41,629 bases of DNA from Acidobacteriota bacterium (GTDB lineage: Bacteria > Acidobacteriota > Thermoanaerobaculia > Thermoanaerobaculales > Sulfomarinibacteraceae): the NCBI GenBank assembly GCA_022340775.1, contig JAJDNH010000239.1:1-41629 (forward strand). The letters run 5' to 3'. Both the position numbers and the translations under genes were made by a program. The notes below the pieces were generated by a model. It did not search any database. It had not been told where the DNA came from and worked only from the letters and a program-made list of their open reading frames with translations. Numbering within the stretch: the first letter of the stretch is position 1; every line of letters begins with the position of its first letter. Positions 31,759 through 39,478 of the stretch are shown here, piece after piece.

Positions 31759-32613
31759 ATGACCTGGAAGTTGCCGCGAAGGGGCCGACACCTTGAAAGT
31801 CGACGTGGCCGGCTGACGCCCATAACCGGCGGCATCAGCGCGGTCTGGTTTGTCGTCCTGGTCGTGCTGTATGCCGTGCTGGCAGGCCATCCCGCCGGCA
31901 GGCGAGGCGGAGTGCGGGAGGCAACCAGAGACGCGCGGTCCCCGACTTCGGGCCCAGCGGCCGGGCACTCCGGTGCGGAGACCGGCTTCGTATCGCGGGT
32001 CTTTGCCGACACGGGACGGACTTGGCGGGAGGTGTTTCTCACGAGAGGAGGACGGTACGAGGAACCCACGCTGGTCCTGTTCTCCGGTGTAGTGCACTCG
32101 GCCTGTGGCTATGCGGAACCCACCGTAGGTCCCTTCTACTGCCCTCACGATCATCAGGTTTACATCGACCTCAGCTTCTGCGAGGACCTGCGCACCCGCC
32201 CCGGCGCGTCGCACGACCTGGCCGAGGCGTATGTCATTGCACACGAAGTAGGTCATCACGTTCAGGACCTGCTGGGGATCTCGAGCCGCATCCACGAGCG
32301 GCAACGGAGGATGAGCGCATCCGGAGCCAACGGTCTGGGTGTGAGGTTGGAACTCCAGGCGGACTGCCTGGCGGGGATCTGGGCCCGCCATGCCGTGCAG
32401 GTGACCCATCTGCTCGGTCCAGGCGATGTCGACGAAGCGCTGCAGGCGGCAGCCGCCGTCGGTGACGACCGGATCCAGCGCGCGTCCCAGGGCTTTGCGG
32501 TTCCAGAGTCGTTCAGCCACGGAACCTCGGCCCAGCGGGTGTTCTGGTTCAAACGTGGGTACGATTCGGGTTCTCTGGACGCGTGTGACACGTTTGCGGT
32601 TCGGAAGCCCTAG
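31759..32613 (+). CDS. YpfJ-type neutral zinc metallopeptidase
   Basis: A 284-residue predicted peptidase of the neutral zinc metallopeptidase family. MTWKLPRRGRHLESRRGR matches the family N-terminus, followed by one transmembrane helix (about 27-43), a Ser/Gly/Arg-rich linker, and the catalytic domain with HEVGH (162-166); the conserved LELQADCLAGIWA supplies the third ligand (Glu or Asp). The domain would sit in the periplasm. The ATG at 31759 has GAGG 5 nt upstream and gives the family's start; the ATG at 31741 is in frame but poorly spaced. The physiological substrate of this family is unknown. Confidence 0.92.
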   Translation: MTWKLPRRGRHLESRRGRLTPITGGISAVWFVVLVVLYAVLAGHPAGRRGGVREATRDARSPTSGPAAGHSGAETGFVSRVFADTGRTWREVFLTRGGRYEEPTLVLFSGVVHSACGYAEPTVGPFYCPHDHQVYIDLSFCEDLRTRPGASHDLAEAYVIAHEVGHHVQDLLGISSRIHERQRRMSASGANGLGVRLELQADCLAGIWARHAVQVTHLLGPGDVDEALQAAAAVGDDRIQRASQGFAVPESFSHGTSAQRVFWFKRGYDSGSLDACDTFAVRKP

Positions 32614-32680
32614 GACACCGTTGCAGCGACCAGCCCCAACACGTTTTCCAAGAGCTGTGACCGGACGGGCATCGGCGAAA

Positions 32681-32729
32681 TGAGCCGGACGCAGCGAACC
32701 GCGCCCGGCTCACGTCCGAAGAACGGACG
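32681..32729. terminator. Tandem hairpins between convergent genes
   Basis: TGAGCCGG (32681-32688) pairs with CCGGCTCA (32705-32712), and directly after it CGTCCG (32713-32718) pairs with CGGACG (32724-32729) around AAGAA. They fill the gap between the YpfJ-type and DUF4097 genes and end 8 bp from the latter's stop. No T-tract is present. Confidence 0.5.
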
Positions 32730-32736
32730 CTGCGCT

Positions 32737-33615
32737 CTACTTCGTGAGAAGCTCGATGGTGCCGCTGAAGCTGTTCATCTCGATCTGCGGCCCGCCGCTC
32801 CCGGTCGAGAACTCGGCCCGGCGCCCCGGCGCATACCTGCTAGTTCTCTCCGCCTTCGGACCGATCTCGTTGTGGATGGTCCCGCTGAATGTGCTGAGCT
32901 CGAAGTCTGCGGCCATGTCCTTGGGGACGACGAGCGTGACCGAACCGCTCAAGCTCTTGAGCTTGAGGGTGCCGTTTCCGGTCGGTGCCGCCTCGCACCG
33001 GATGGTCCCGGAGGTCGTGCTCAGCTTGCCGCCGTCGATTGAACCGGCCTGGATGATCACGCTGCCGCTGACGCTGTTCGCGGTGAGCTCCCCGTCAGCC
33101 CGAGCTACCTTGATCTTCCCGCTAACGGTCTCCAGGCTGGTCTTGTCCGGCGTGGCCTCGATCTGGATGGTTCCACTCACCGACGAGCACTCCATCTGAC
33201 TCGGGTTGCCCTTGACCGAGATCTTGCCGCTCACCGACTGCAGATCGAGCTTTCCGGTCAGATCGTGGGCGGAGACATTGGCGCTTACCGTCTCAACCTC
33301 GACTCGGGCGCTCCGGGGCACCTGCACCGTAAGATCGCTGCCGTCCACGTTGCGAGCGTGGTGGGGGAGGATCACGCGAATCACGGTGCGGTTGCCCGAG
33401 CTCTCGATCGCGAGACGCTCCGTCCCACGACCCAGCGTGCCGGTCACCTTCACCTCGGCCTTACTCCAGCCGACCACGTCGACCGAGCCCGCGATGTTGT
33501 GGACCTCGACGACGCCGTCGGCGGGGGCTGCACGGCTCTCGTCGATCTTCTGCTGAGCCCACGACGTGCAGGCGATGAGAAGGAATGCGGTCAGAACAGT
33601 TACGACTCTTTTCAT
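32737..33615 (-). CDS. DUF4097-type beta-solenoid secreted protein
   Basis: A 292-residue exported protein (signal peptide about 1-20, AFLLIACTSWAQQ). From about residue 30 it consists of beta-strand repeats with a recurring S-x-S-G-x-I/V turn: SVSGKI, SVSGTI, TVSGKI, SVSGSV, TTSGTI, SLSGSV, TFSGTI, SFSGTI, eight in all. This is the DUF4097 'adhesin-like' beta-solenoid pattern. Function is unknown; such proteins are often found behind ECF sigma factor/anti-sigma pairs, as here (16 bp after the anti-sigma gene). TAAGGAGG precedes the ATG. Cys17 could be read as a weak lipobox cysteine, but a plain signal peptide fits better. Confidence 0.88.
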   Translation of the reverse strand: MKRVVTVLTAFLLIACTSWAQQKIDESRAAPADGVVEVHNIAGSVDVVGWSKAEVKVTGTLGRGTERLAIESSGNRTVIRVILPHHARNVDGSDLTVQVPRSARVEVETVSANVSAHDLTGKLDLQSVSGKISVKGNPSQMECSSVSGTIQIEATPDKTSLETVSGKIKVARADGELTANSVSGSVIIQAGSIDGGKLSTTSGTIRCEAAPTGNGTLKLKSLSGSVTLVVPKDMAADFELSTFSGTIHNEIGPKAERTSRYAPGRRAEFSTGSGGPQIEMNSFSGTIELLTK

Positions 33616-33631
33616 CTCGACCTCCTTAACT

Positions 33632-34282
33632 TCACAGCTCGGCGGGCGGCGAGGTCGCCCGCTCGAGGAGACTGATCTCCTGTTGGTAGCTGGCCACCAG
33701 CTGGTGGGCGAGGTCCGCGTTGTTCGGGTCCTGCTCCAGGGCGGCCTGGATCTGCACGATTGCGCGATCAATGACACGCAAGTTCTCCCGGACGACTGCC
33801 ATCGTCTTAGGCTGTAGGACTCCGCGGCGGGCCTGGAGCACCAACATCAGGCGTTCACGGGCGTCATCGAACGAGAGACTGGCCGACGCGAGCTCGGCGA
33901 GAACGGTCCCGCGCGCTGTCGCTGCCGCAGGATGCTGAAGCGCCACTGTTGCCCTTGGAGGAGGCTCGAAACGACTCCGAACGAACACCACTGCTGTCAG
34001 GGCCACGAGCAACAAGGCCGCCGCCGCCATCCACCAGCGCACGTGCGAGACCACCGGAGCGCGCTCACCCAACCTGCGCTCTATCGTGGGCCAGAGGTCA
34101 TGCAACGGGTCAATCGAGCGAGGCAGCGCTGCGATGCGCTCGAGCAGGTGGAGGAGCTGGGCCGCCTCCCGCTTGCAACGTGGGCACGACTCCAGGTGAT
34201 CACGGACCAGGAGCTCCTCCGATCGGCGGAGCTCGCCATCGACATAATCGTTAACGCGTTCTCGCACCCACTCACATCTCAT
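33632..34282 (-). CDS. Anti-sigma factor with zf-HC2 domain
   Basis: A 216-residue single-pass membrane protein. The N-terminal zinc-binding anti-sigma domain has His29-x3-Cys33-x2-Cys36 (HLESCPRC). One transmembrane helix (about 83-101, AAAALLLVALTAVVFV) leads to a periplasmic region (about 105-216) predicted helical, with heptad-like stretches (SASLSFDDARERLMLVLQ). It should bind and hold the ECF sigma factor encoded just upstream and release it on an envelope signal. The ATG at 34282 overlaps the sigma stop by 4 bp (ATGA), giving near-equal synthesis; GGGAGG lies about 10 nt upstream. Confidence 0.87.
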   Translation of the reverse strand: MRCEWVRERVNDYVDGELRRSEELLVRDHLESCPRCKREAAQLLHLLERIAALPRSIDPLHDLWPTIERRLGERAPVVSHVRWWMAAAALLLVALTAVVFVRSRFEPPPRATVALQHPAAATARGTVLAELASASLSFDDARERLMLVLQARRGVLQPKTMAVVRENLRVIDRAIVQIQAALEQDPNNADLAHQLVASYQQEISLLERATSPPAEL

Positions 34283-34932
34283 GGTGAAAGTGCCTCCCGG
34301 ACCAGCTGTCGGGCGCGGTGCAGCTGCGCCTTCGAGGTGCCCTCGGCGATGCCCAGGATGCCGGCGATCTCCCGGTGGCGATACCCTCTGATGTCGTGGA
34401 GTATCAGCACCAACCGTGCCCTTTCCGGCAGCCTCGAGATGGCTCGCTCCAGGTCCAGCCTGAGATCGATGGGAGCTCCGTCGGTCCACGCGTGCTCCTC
34501 TCGGCCCTCACCGATCGTTCGCTCCTGGGTGCGCGATCTCTTGTGACCGAGCACGACGTTGACGGCGACCCGGTAGATCCAGGTGGAGAAGGAGCTCTCG
34601 CCACGGAATGTTCGCAGTCGCTGCCAACCCCTCACGAACGTCTCCTGAACCAGGTCCTCGGCGAGAGCCGGGTCGTTGGTCATCCTGAGGCACAGCGCGA
34701 ACACGGCACCTCCGTTCTGCCGATAGAGTTCCTCGAACGCTCGGAGGCTGCCCTGGCGGGCCGCACCAACAAGCGCCGTTTCCCCCGCTGCATCTGCGGT
34801 GCGGCTTGTGTCGCACCGCTGATCCGGGAGGACCGTCTGATCCAGTTGCTCCACCGCTTCCACACCTACTGAGATGCTCTCCTCCCGCGTTTGGTTGGAA
34901 CGCATCCTTTCCGGGTTGCCGGTTTCATTCAT
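34279..34932 (-). CDS. ECF (RpoE-type) RNA polymerase sigma factor
   Basis: A sigma-70 family protein of 217 residues from the upstream start. Region 2 (about 65-130) has EELYRQNGGAVFALC, DPALAEDLVQETFVRGWQRL and SSFSTWIYRVAVN; region 4 (about 155-215) has ISRLPERARLVLILHDIRGYRHREIA and AEGTSKAQLHRARQLV. Regions 1 and 3 are absent, as in extracytoplasmic-function sigmas. The first ~50 residues are not conserved; the ATG at 34905, preceded by GGAAAGG, may be the true start instead of 34932. It heads the sigma/anti-sigma/DUF4097 operon, and a possible self-recognised promoter lies upstream. Confidence 0.93.
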   Translation of the reverse strand: MNETGNPERMRSNQTREESISVGVEAVEQLDQTVLPDQRCDTSRTADAAGETALVGAARQGSLRAFEELYRQNGGAVFALCLRMTNDPALAEDLVQETFVRGWQRLRTFRGESSFSTWIYRVAVNVVLGHKRSRTQERTIGEGREEHAWTDGAPIDLRLDLERAISRLPERARLVLILHDIRGYRHREIAGILGIAEGTSKAQLHRARQLVREALSP

Positions 34933-34941
34933 GGTCGGTGT

Positions 34942-34966
34942 TACGGCTGGTCACCAAGTCAGGTTC
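34942..34966 (-). promoter_or_regulatory. Possible ECF-type autoregulatory promoter
   Basis: On the minus strand, GAACC (complement of 34962-34966) and CGTA (complement of 34942-34945) have the AAC...CGTA style of ECF promoters with 17 nt between AAC and CGTA. If used, transcription would start close to the ATG at 34932, favouring translation from 34905. The match is short and could be chance. Confidence 0.3.
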
Positions 34967-35034
34967 TCGGCGCAGCCCGACGTGCGTGCTAGGCTCAAGG
35001 TGACATCACTTGGCTGTTGAAGGGGAGACGCGGC

Positions 35035-35631
35035 ATGCCCGGCAGGAGCAAGACAACGAGTCATCCAGTCCTGGAAATTTGCCCGCTCACGTCCGAGCGC
35101 TGGTCCGACCTCGAAGGACTGTTTGGCGACCGCGGTGCGTGTGGAGGATGCTGGTGCATGTGGTGGCGACTGACAGGAAGAGAGTTCGATGCCGGCAGGG
35201 GTGAGGCGAACCGCCGTGCCATGCGCAGCATCGTCGACAGCGGACGTGTTCCAGGGATTCTCGCCTACCGCGACGGGAAGCCGGTCGGCTGGTGCTCCGT
35301 TGCGCCGCGTAGCGAGTTTCCAAGGCTGAGCCGATCGCGGATCCTGTGGCCTGTGGATGACCAGGAGGTGTGGTCCGTGGTGTGCCTGTTCGTGGCCCGA
35401 TCGGACCGCCGATGCGGCATCGCCGTCCGCCTGCTCGAGGGAGCGGTCGAGCACGTCGCAAAGCTGGGAGGACGCGTCATCGAAGGGTATGCCGTCGAGC
35501 CGAAGGGCGACCGCATGCCGGATGTCTTCGCCTACCACGGTCCGGTCTCGGCCTTTCTGGCCGCAGGATTCGAGGAAGTCGTCCGTCGCTCCCCGACACG
35601 ACCGATCATGAGGTTCCTTATCGAAGACTGA
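35035..35631 (+). CDS. GNAT family N-acetyltransferase
   Basis: A 198-residue GNAT-fold protein. Early sequence WSDLEGLFGDRGACGGCWCMWWRL is Cys/Trp-rich, as in a subset of GNAT proteins; the core has VCLFVARSDRRCGIAVRLLEGAVEHV, where R-x-x-G-I-A is the acetyl-CoA loop, and AAGFEEVVRR near the end. The substrate is unknown. GGGGAG lies about 8 nt before the ATG at 35035. It is divergent from the ECF sigma gene across 102 bp and about 100 bp before the SDR gene on the same strand. Confidence 0.85.
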   Translation: MPGRSKTTSHPVLEICPLTSERWSDLEGLFGDRGACGGCWCMWWRLTGREFDAGRGEANRRAMRSIVDSGRVPGILAYRDGKPVGWCSVAPRSEFPRLSRSRILWPVDDQEVWSVVCLFVARSDRRCGIAVRLLEGAVEHVAKLGGRVIEGYAVEPKGDRMPDVFAYHGPVSAFLAAGFEEVVRRSPTRPIMRFLIED

Positions 35632-35735
35632 AGGACGCCGACGGGCTCTTCCGTCGGCACGTGCTACGCTCGCTCCCCGGGGCTGAGGACTTCGCTCAGG
35701 CTGGCGGAGTCACTTGGCCTGAAAGGGGCGGTGGT

Positions 35736-36473
35736 ATGACGAGCTCTTCCCGACAGGTTCTGATAACCGGTGCGTCCTCCGGCATCGGGCTTGCCTGCGC
35801 TCGCCTGTTTCTCCGGCGCGGCGACCGGGTCGTGGCCCAGTACCGGAGCCAGGAGGCGCCGGTCATACGGTTGGTAGAGGAGTTCGGGACCGACCGGGTC
35901 ATGGCGGTCCGTGCGGACCTCTCCGAGGAGCAGGGATGCCGCCAAGCGACGGGTGTCGCCGGGCGGCTGGACGTTGTAGTCCACTCGGCCGGGATCTGGA
36001 CGCCCGGTGCGATTCGTTCGCTGACCGCCGAGGTGCTCGAGGAGACCTTTCGCATCAACACCTTCTCGGCCTACTATCTGGCCCGTGAAGCCTGTCGAGG
36101 GATGGAGCGCGGATCGTTCATCGTCATCGGATCAACGGCGGGCGAGCGCGGCGAACCGGAGCACAGCCACTACGCGGGCTCGAAGGCCGCCCTGTGGGGT
36201 CTCGTCCAGTCGCTCGCGCAGGAGCTCGCACCGTCAATCCGCGTCAACCTCGTGTCGCCCGGCTGGGTCCGCACGCCAATGGCGCAGCCCTCGCTCGCAG
36301 AGGGTGGAAGGGAAGGCCGGATTGCGGCCGGCGTGCCACTGGGACGTATTGCCGAGCCGGAGGATGTCGCAGAGGTGGTTTACTTCCTCGCCGACGAACA
36401 AAGGGCGCGGCACCTGACGGGTGTCGATCTCCCGGTATCGGGCGGCGCCCTGCTGCCGATGCCCCGTGGTTGA
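35736..36473 (+). CDS. Short-chain dehydrogenase/reductase (SDR)
   Basis: A 245-residue classical SDR: cofactor loop TGASSGIG (11-18), HSAG (about 83-86, in place of the usual NNAG), catalytic Ser133, Tyr146 and Lys150 (YAGSK). The C-terminal NLVSPGWVRTPM and LTGVDLPVSGG follow FabG-type enzymes. It would reduce or oxidise a carbonyl/hydroxyl group with NAD(P)(H). The start ATG is at 35736 after a G-rich GAAAGGGGCGG. It is 13 bp before a fumarylacetoacetase-family gene, so the pair probably acts on the same catabolic intermediate, perhaps a sugar-acid or aromatic ring-cleavage product (inference). Confidence 0.9.
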   Translation: MTSSSRQVLITGASSGIGLACARLFLRRGDRVVAQYRSQEAPVIRLVEEFGTDRVMAVRADLSEEQGCRQATGVAGRLDVVVHSAGIWTPGAIRSLTAEVLEETFRINTFSAYYLAREACRGMERGSFIVIGSTAGERGEPEHSHYAGSKAALWGLVQSLAQELAPSIRVNLVSPGWVRTPMAQPSLAEGGREGRIAAGVPLGRIAEPEDVAEVVYFLADEQRARHLTGVDLPVSGGALLPMPRG

Positions 36474-36486
36474 ACCGGAGGAGAGA

Positions 36487-37377
36487 ATGAGGTTCCTGAC
36501 TCTGGAAGATGGGCAGCTCGGCGTCCTGATCGGGGAGCGGGTCGTGGATCTGCCGGCAGCGGCGGAGGCGCTCGGGGCCGTCCCGTCTGTTCTCACGTTC
36601 GGGGAGCTGGTGAAGAGCGGCGACGACCAGGCCGAGGAGGCCTGGGAGCTCGGTTTGCGGGCTTCGGATGCGGGTATCGCCACGCGGCTGTTCGAGGAGG
36701 TCCATGCCCGCGCTCCGATTCCACGTCCCGGGCGCAACATCATGTGCGTCGGCAAGAACTACCGCGAGCACGCGAAGGAAATCGCTGCAACGGCAATTGG
36801 TGGTTCCGGCGTTCCCGAAAGACCCATTTTCTTCACCAAGGCCACGACGGCGGTCATCGGCTGCGGTGATCCCATCCCGAGCCACTCCGAGCTCACCAGC
36901 AAGCTCGACTATGAAGCCGAGGTCGCGATTGTGATCGGGCGCGAGGCGCGCAACCTCTCCCCGGAAACCGCAATGGACCATGTATTCGGGTATACAGCGA
37001 TCAACGACGTGACGGCGCGCGACCTGCAGGCGGCTCACGTGCAGTGGTTCCTCGGGAAGTCACTGGACGGCGCGGCCCCGATGGGGCCGACGGTCGTCCA
37101 CCGGTCCGCGATGCCTGAGCCCGAGAGAATCCGAGTTCGCTGCTGGGTCAACGGCGATCTCCGCCAGGACGGCAACCTGGGGCAGCTGATCTTCGACATC
37201 CCGACCCTGCTCGTGACCCTGTCCAGGGGAATGACGCTGCTGCCGGGCGACATCATCGCCACCGGCACCCCGAAGGGGGTGGGGGCCGGGTTCGAGCCAC
37301 CCCGTTTCCTGGTTCCGGGTGACGAAGTTGCGATCGAGGTCACGGGCGCCGGGCGGCTGGTCAACCGAGTGTCGTAG
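36487..37377 (+). CDS. Fumarylacetoacetate hydrolase family protein
   Basis: A 296-residue enzyme of the FAH superfamily. The conserved entry NIMCVGKNYREHAKE (about 85-99), the metal ligands Glu-x-Glu in DYEAEVAIVIG (about 143-153) and the Asp-containing GYTAINDVTARDLQ are intact, as are LPGDIIATGTPKGVG near the C-terminus. Members hydrolyse or isomerise 2-oxo/2,4-dioxo acids (acylpyruvate, fumarylpyruvate, 2-keto-3-deoxy sugar acids). The exact substrate cannot be read. GGAGGAGAGA is directly before the ATG. It ends 1 bp before the convergent TauE/SafE gene. Confidence 0.92.
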   Translation: MRFLTLEDGQLGVLIGERVVDLPAAAEALGAVPSVLTFGELVKSGDDQAEEAWELGLRASDAGIATRLFEEVHARAPIPRPGRNIMCVGKNYREHAKEIAATAIGGSGVPERPIFFTKATTAVIGCGDPIPSHSELTSKLDYEAEVAIVIGREARNLSPETAMDHVFGYTAINDVTARDLQAAHVQWFLGKSLDGAAPMGPTVVHRSAMPEPERIRVRCWVNGDLRQDGNLGQLIFDIPTLLVTLSRGMTLLPGDIIATGTPKGVGAGFEPPRFLVPGDEVAIEVTGAGRLVNRVS

Positions 37378-37378
37378 C

Positions 37379-38242
37379 TCACGGCCACAGATATGCGGCC
37401 AGGTACCGAGTTGCGACGAGGAGCACGATCAGCGCGAGGATTCCACGAATCAGGCGGGCGGGGACTCGCCTCTGCAGCCGCGCGCCGCAGTACATTCCAG
37501 CAGCACCGCCGATCCCGAACAGGAGGCCGAGGCCCCAGTCCGGGGCGACTGCCTGACCCGGGGCGAACGGTGAGATCGCGAGGTAGAAGATAACCCCGGT
37601 AGCCGAGGTGGCGCAGGTGCTGGCAAGCGCCGCACCGGCGATAGTGTAGACAGGAAGCCCGAAGAGGCCGACCAAGATCGGGGCGATGAGCGCGCCGCCG
37701 CCGATGCCGTAGATCCCGCCGACGACCCCGACCGCGAGGGAAAGTGAAAAGAGGGCTGGGGTGTTGATCCCGAAAAGATGGCCCGCGAACCGGTATCTGA
37801 TCCGACGCCACGTGATCTGTTCGAGCTGAACGGACGAGACCTTGTCCTCGGATGTAGTCGTGCCGCCACCCGGGCGACGGTTCTGGACGAGCCGGATGGC
37901 GATCCACAACAGGACGAGGCCTACGAAGCCCTTGAAGGTCCTCGGGTCGGGCAGGTAGCGGACGCGCACAACGACGCCGATGAGCACGCCCGGCACCGAT
38001 CCGAGAATGATGGTCCAGGCGACTGGCCACAGCATCCGGCCCTCCCGCAGGTACCTCCAGACTCCGCTGGGGGTGGCCACGGTGTTGTAGAGATGGTTGG
38101 TGGAGCTGACGGCCGGCGTCGTGAATCCGAGAACCGACATCTGGAACGGCAGAAGCAGGAAGGCTCCCGATACCCCGGCTGTCGAGGTGAACAGCGAGAT
38201 CGCGAATGCGACCAGCGGAGGCAGCAGCGGCGAAACCTCAAT
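37379..38242 (-). CDS. TauE/SafE (TSUP) sulfite-type anion permease with non-canonical start
   Basis: A permease of about 287 residues and eight helices. The first canonical start is the ATG at 38140, but the 34 codons before it, in the same frame, read EVSPLLPPLVAFAISLFTST-AGVSGAFLLLPFQ, which is the family's normal N-terminus and first helix. That stretch has no ATG, GTG or TTG. The codon where homologues usually begin is ATT (38242), so an AUU start, an upstream ACG (38263, five bases after GGGAGG), or a base error is implied. The second half has VGVVGGIYGIGGGALIAPIL. Family members move sulfite, sulfonates or organic anions. It is 73 bp after hemW. Confidence 0.82.
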   Translation of the reverse strand: MEVSPLLPPLVAFAISLFTSTAGVSGAFLLLPFQMSVLGFTTPAVSSTNHLYNTVATPSGVWRYLREGRMLWPVAWTIILGSVPGVLIGVVVRVRYLPDPRTFKGFVGLVLLWIAIRLVQNRRPGGGTTTSEDKVSSVQLEQITWRRIRYRFAGHLFGINTPALFSLSLAVGVVGGIYGIGGGALIAPILVGLFGLPVYTIAGAALASTCATSATGVIFYLAISPFAPGQAVAPDWGLGLLFGIGGAAGMYCGARLQRRVPARLIRGILALIVLLVATRYLAAYLWP

Positions 38243-38315
38243 GCCTGCAGTGGGAAAGTGCGTGGCGTCCTCCCAGGATCAAGACCGGCCGGAACAGCCT
38301 TCATTCTACCGGGGA

Positions 38316-39455
38316 CTACACCAGCTGCTGGAACAGCTCGTTGGAGAGAAGCCAGCCGCGGGGTGTGAGCTGCACGGTGTCACCAGCCTGAACGGCCAAC
38401 CCAAGGTCGAAGAACTCCTCGAGCCTGCCAGCGAAGCCGGGGAAGGTCGAGGCAGCCTCTGCGACCCGCGCGGCTGCAACCCCGCGGGCGAGGCGCAGGC
38501 CGAGCAGGACGTCTTCCGCCAGTAGCTCGTCCGGCTTGAGAACGGTGCTCCAGGCGAGCGGCCGCGTTCCCCGCTCAACCGCCATGACATAGCCGTCGAG
38601 ATTCTCGAGGTTAGCCCAGCGGCGGTTGCCGTCGTGTCCGTGAGCGGCGACGCCCAGGGCATGGACGGCGAGATGGAGCCAGTAGCGCGTGTTATGGCGT
38701 GCTCTGTGGCCTGGCAGGGCGAAATTGGAGATTTCGTAGTGCTCGTAGCCGGCCGCGCACAGGGTCTCGTGTACCAGCAGATAGAGGCCCGCGGCTTCCT
38801 CATCGCTCGCGAATCTGTCCGGGTGTCTGCGGGCAAGAGCTTGCAGGCGGTGGGGCTTGTCCATCTCGAGCAGGTATACGGAAAGGTGGTGAGGCCGGAT
38901 CTCGAGCACTTTGGCCAGGCTCTTCTCCAGTGAAGCCCTGTGCTGGCGTGGAATCGCCAGCATCAGGTCGAGGCTGAGCTGGAAGTGCTCGTCCTCGAGT
39001 ACCTGGCGCGCCGAGTGCTCGGCGGTTTCGGCGGAGTGTCGGCGGTCGAGGATTTCCAGCTCTAGAGGAAGAAAGGACTGTACGCCCATCGACACGCGGT
39101 TGACACCGGCCGCCGCCCAGTCGGCCAGGAGCGCCGGGGTCACGTCCTCTGGGTTGGCCTCTGCGGTGACCTCGGCGGACGAAGCCAGTGGGAACCGTGA
39201 GGTCAGACGCTCGAGGAAACCGGCGAGGCGGCCCGACGGCACCTGTGAGGGCGTTCCACCTCCCAGGTAGAGCGTCTCGAGGGTACTTCCGGCCGGCAGG
39301 TCGATCATCCGGAGCTCGGTCTCCAGCGCCTTCATGTACGGCTCGAGGAGCCGGGACGAGGTCGAGACCACGAACGTGCAGTACGAGCAACGCGAGGCGC
39401 AAAACGGGAGGTGGACGTAGAGGCCGGAACCCTCTCCGCATGCTGTGTGATCCAC
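38316..39455 (-). CDS. hemW: Radical SAM haem chaperone HemW (HemN-like)
   Basis: A 379-residue radical SAM enzyme. The Fe-S cluster cysteines are Cys19, Cys23 and Cys26 (FCASRCSYCTF), after LYVHLPF. Also present are LYLGGGTPSQVP (about 62-73), EANPEDV, RVSMGVQSF, YEHYEISNFA and the HNTRYW motif. It has the HemW length and lacks the extra N-terminal part of oxygen-independent coproporphyrinogen oxidase HemN; HemW delivers haem to apoproteins, fitting an organism with multiheme and b-type cytochromes. The GTG at 39455 is the best start, 23 bp after the M28 stop; the frame runs on upstream inside that gene. Confidence 0.9.
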   Translation of the reverse strand: MDHTACGEGSGLYVHLPFCASRCSYCTFVVSTSSRLLEPYMKALETELRMIDLPAGSTLETLYLGGGTPSQVPSGRLAGFLERLTSRFPLASSAEVTAEANPEDVTPALLADWAAAGVNRVSMGVQSFLPLELEILDRRHSAETAEHSARQVLEDEHFQLSLDLMLAIPRQHRASLEKSLAKVLEIRPHHLSVYLLEMDKPHRLQALARRHPDRFASDEEAAGLYLLVHETLCAAGYEHYEISNFALPGHRARHNTRYWLHLAVHALGVAAHGHDGNRRWANLENLDGYVMAVERGTRPLAWSTVLKPDELLAEDVLLGLRLARGVAAARVAEAASTFPGFAGRLEEFFDLGLAVQAGDTVQLTPRGWLLSNELFQQLV

Positions 39456-39478
39456 CCGGTCCGGAGAATGTCCTCGAC

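Noticed and set aside
38304-38304. ATG at 38304 as start of the permease
   Set aside because: It opens a different frame; using it needs an unseen frameshift, so it is kept only as an alternative explanation.
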